Part shown: positions 6,833 to 8,054 of the stretch, one piece after another | Layout of the letters: each line of letters opens with the position of its first letter | Position numbering within the stretch: position 1 is the first letter of the stretch | Assembly (NCBI GenBank): GCA_017467745.1 | Contig: JAFUKV010000243.1 | Location: 1 to 8,054, forward strand | Origin: Bacteroidaceae bacterium | GTDB lineage: Bacteria; Bacteroidota; Bacteroidia; Bacteroidales; CHK158-818 | DNA: 8,054 nucleotides | Direction: 5' to 3' | The notes under the pieces: model-generated | Databases searched by the model: none | Seen by the model: the letters and a program-made list of their open reading frames with translations, nothing else | Told to the model about the DNA's origin: nothing | Made by a program: the position numbers and the translations under genes

Positions 6833-7981
6833 ATGGCTTTTAGAAAAGATAACAAGATAAAGAGTAACTTTTCGAAGATTTCTATTGGTTTAGCTTCTCC
6901 CGAAGAGATTCTTGAAAGTTCAAGCGGGGAAGTTTTGAAACCGGAAACCATCAACTATCGTACATATAAGCCTGAAAGAGACGGATTATTCTGTGAACGT
7001 ATATTCGGTCCGGTAAAAGATTACGAATGTCATTGCGGAAAGTATAAACGTATCCGGTATAAAGGAATTGTTTGCGACCGTTGCGGCGTGGAAGTTACCG
7101 AAAAGAAAGTCCGCCGTGAGCGCATGGGGCATATACAGCTTGTAGTGCCGGTTGCGCATATTTGGTATTTCCGTTCATTACCTAACAAAATAGGTTATTT
7201 GTTAGGATTGCCGACTAAAAAATTAGACTCGATTGTATATTACGAGCGATACGTCGTGATACAGCCGGGTGTGAAGGCCGACGAGGGAGTAGAAGTGTAT
7301 GATTTGCTTTCGGAAGAAGAGTATCTCGAAATGCTCGAAACTCTTCCAAAAGACAATCAATCGTTGGAAGATACCGATCCCAGTAAATTTATTGCCAAAA
7401 TGGGAGCGGAGGCTATTTATGAGTTGTTGGCCCGCTTAGATTTGGATGCGCTTTCGTATGAGTTGCGTCATCGCGCTAATACAGATGGATCGCAACAACG
7501 TAAGAACGAGGCGTTGAAACGTTTGCAAGTAGTTGAGTCGTTCCGTGCGTCAAAAGATCGCAATCATCCGGAATGGATGATCCTGAAAGTTATACCTGTT
7601 ATTCCGCCCGAATTACGTCCGTTGGTTCCGTTGGATGGCGGCCGTTTTGCAACTTCCGATTTGAACGATTTGTATCGTCGTGTCATTATCCGTAACAATC
7701 GCCTGAAACGATTGATGGAAATTAAAGCGCCCGAAGTAATCTTGCGTAACGAGAAACGTATGTTGCAAGAAGCGGTGGATTCGTTGTTAGATAACTCTCG
7801 CAAATCGAGTGCTGTAAAAACAGATGCAAACCGTCCGTTGAAATCCTTGTCCGATAGCTTGAAAGGTAAACAAGGACGTTTTCGTCAAAACTTGTTGGGT
7901 AAACGTGTCGATTATTCAGCACGTTCGGTAATCGTTGTAGTTCCGGAGTTGAAGATGCATGAATGCGGTTTGCCGAAATGA
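6833..7981 (+). CDS. rpoC: DNA-directed RNA polymerase subunit beta', N-terminal part, interrupted near the window end
   Basis: The readable frame gives 382 residues of a subunit that normally has about 1400. The N-terminal zinc-binding domain has cysteines 66, 68, 81 and 84 (YECHCGKYKR and VCDRCGVEV), matching the known four-cysteine site. The clamp coiled coil that binds sigma factor is seen around residues 280-330 (DLNDLYRRVIIRNNRLKRL, then NEKRMLQEAVDSLLDN). GKQGRFRQNLLGKRVDYSAR leads into the double-psi barrel. The catalytic NADFDGD motif would lie beyond the window. The frame stops at TGA (7979-7981), but homologous sequence continues in frame, so this stop is probably an error and not the true end. 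Residue 370 is valine where beta' proteins have a highly conserved glycine (VVVPEL instead of VVGPEL). The ATG, 77 nt after rpoB, matches the family N-terminus; beta' is co-transcribed with beta. Confidence 0.93.
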   Translation: MAFRKDNKIKSNFSKISIGLASPEEILESSSGEVLKPETINYRTYKPERDGLFCERIFGPVKDYECHCGKYKRIRYKGIVCDRCGVEVTEKKVRRERMGHIQLVVPVAHIWYFRSLPNKIGYLLGLPTKKLDSIVYYERYVVIQPGVKADEGVEVYDLLSEEEYLEMLETLPKDNQSLEDTDPSKFIAKMGAEAIYELLARLDLDALSYELRHRANTDGSQQRKNEALKRLQVVESFRASKDRNHPEWMILKVIPVIPPELRPLVPLDGGRFATSDLNDLYRRVIIRNNRLKRLMEIKAPEVILRNEKRMLQEAVDSLLDNSRKSSAVKTDANRPLKSLSDSLKGKQGRFRQNLLGKRVDYSARSVIVVVPELKMHECGLPK

Positions 7982-8054
7982 ATGGCAGCTTAGCTTTATA
8001 AGACTTTCGTTATCCGCAAATTGATATAACGCTGTATTGTAAAAACGGTAAAAT
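7979..8054 (+). other. rpoC: In-frame continuation of rpoC coding sequence carrying three stop codons
   Basis: Reading on in the rpoC frame gives stop-MAA-stop-LYKTFVIRKLI-stop-RCIVKTVK, ending at the last base. From knowledge of Bacteroidales beta' subunits, the expected sequence after GLPK is close to xMAAELYKPFVIRKLIERGIVKTVK. No frameshift is needed. TAG at 7991 and TAA at 8027 replace glutamate codons, ACT at 8003 replaces a proline codon and TGT at 8033 replaces a glycine codon; each is one G-to-T or C-to-A change from a normal codon. The TGA at 7979 is one G-to-T change from GGA, although the original codon there is uncertain. The likeliest reading is a low-quality contig end, not a genuine gene end. 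Confidence 0.85.

Noticed and set aside
7979..8029. Stop-codon reassignment or selenocysteine at the TGA in rpoC
   Set aside because: All three stop codons appear in the same short stretch, while the other genes use TAA normally and upstream rpoC is stop-free; there is also no selenocysteine logic at this site.

Overview
This window is a stretch of core chromosome from a member of the Bacteroidota, most likely order Bacteroidales. Three things point there. The protein sequences are of the Bacteroidales type, for example a 1270-residue beta subunit and a beta' N-terminus beginning MAFRKDNKIKSNFSKISIGL. Base composition is moderately AT-rich. Almost every start codon follows an A/T-rich stretch with no Shine-Dalgarno sequence, as is usual in this phylum. 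I cannot name a genus from sequence alone.

All genes lie on the + strand in the classical order secE (3' end only) - nusG - rplK - rplA - rplJ - rplL - rpoB - rpoC (5' part only). Gaps are short: 15 nt secE/nusG, 57 nt nusG/rplK, 15 nt rplK/rplA, 14 nt rplA/rplJ, 48 nt rplJ/rplL, 102 nt rplL/rpoB and 77 nt rpoB/rpoC. No gap exceeds 300 nt. There are no mobile elements, tRNAs, rRNAs or CRISPR arrays. The cluster joins protein export (SecE), transcription elongation control (NusG), the ribosomal L1 stalk, the L11/L10/L7-L12 factor-binding stalk, and the two large RNA polymerase subunits. No convincing sigma-ABfr-type promoter (TTTG / TAnnTTTG) was found in any gap, so transcription probably enters from upstream of secE.

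The regulatory interest is in the gaps. Two tandem hairpins follow rplL; the second is a 14-bp stem with a T5 tract that looks like an attenuating terminator between the ribosomal and polymerase genes. A perfect 9-bp hairpin with a competing third repeat arm lies between rpoB and rpoC. A weaker two-helix structure lies between nusG and rplK, where an L1 operator would be expected.

The one real anomaly is at the right edge. The rpoC frame ends at a TGA at 7979, but conserved beta' sequence continues in the same frame to the last base, passing through TGA, TAG and TAA. The mismatches are mostly explained by single G-to-T or C-to-A changes, and one more probable change of this kind occurs just before the first stop. 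This looks like a cluster of base errors at a contig end rather than a real truncation of an essential gene. I found no previously undescribed biological system here; the window is housekeeping DNA with some regulatory RNA candidates and a probable assembly artefact.
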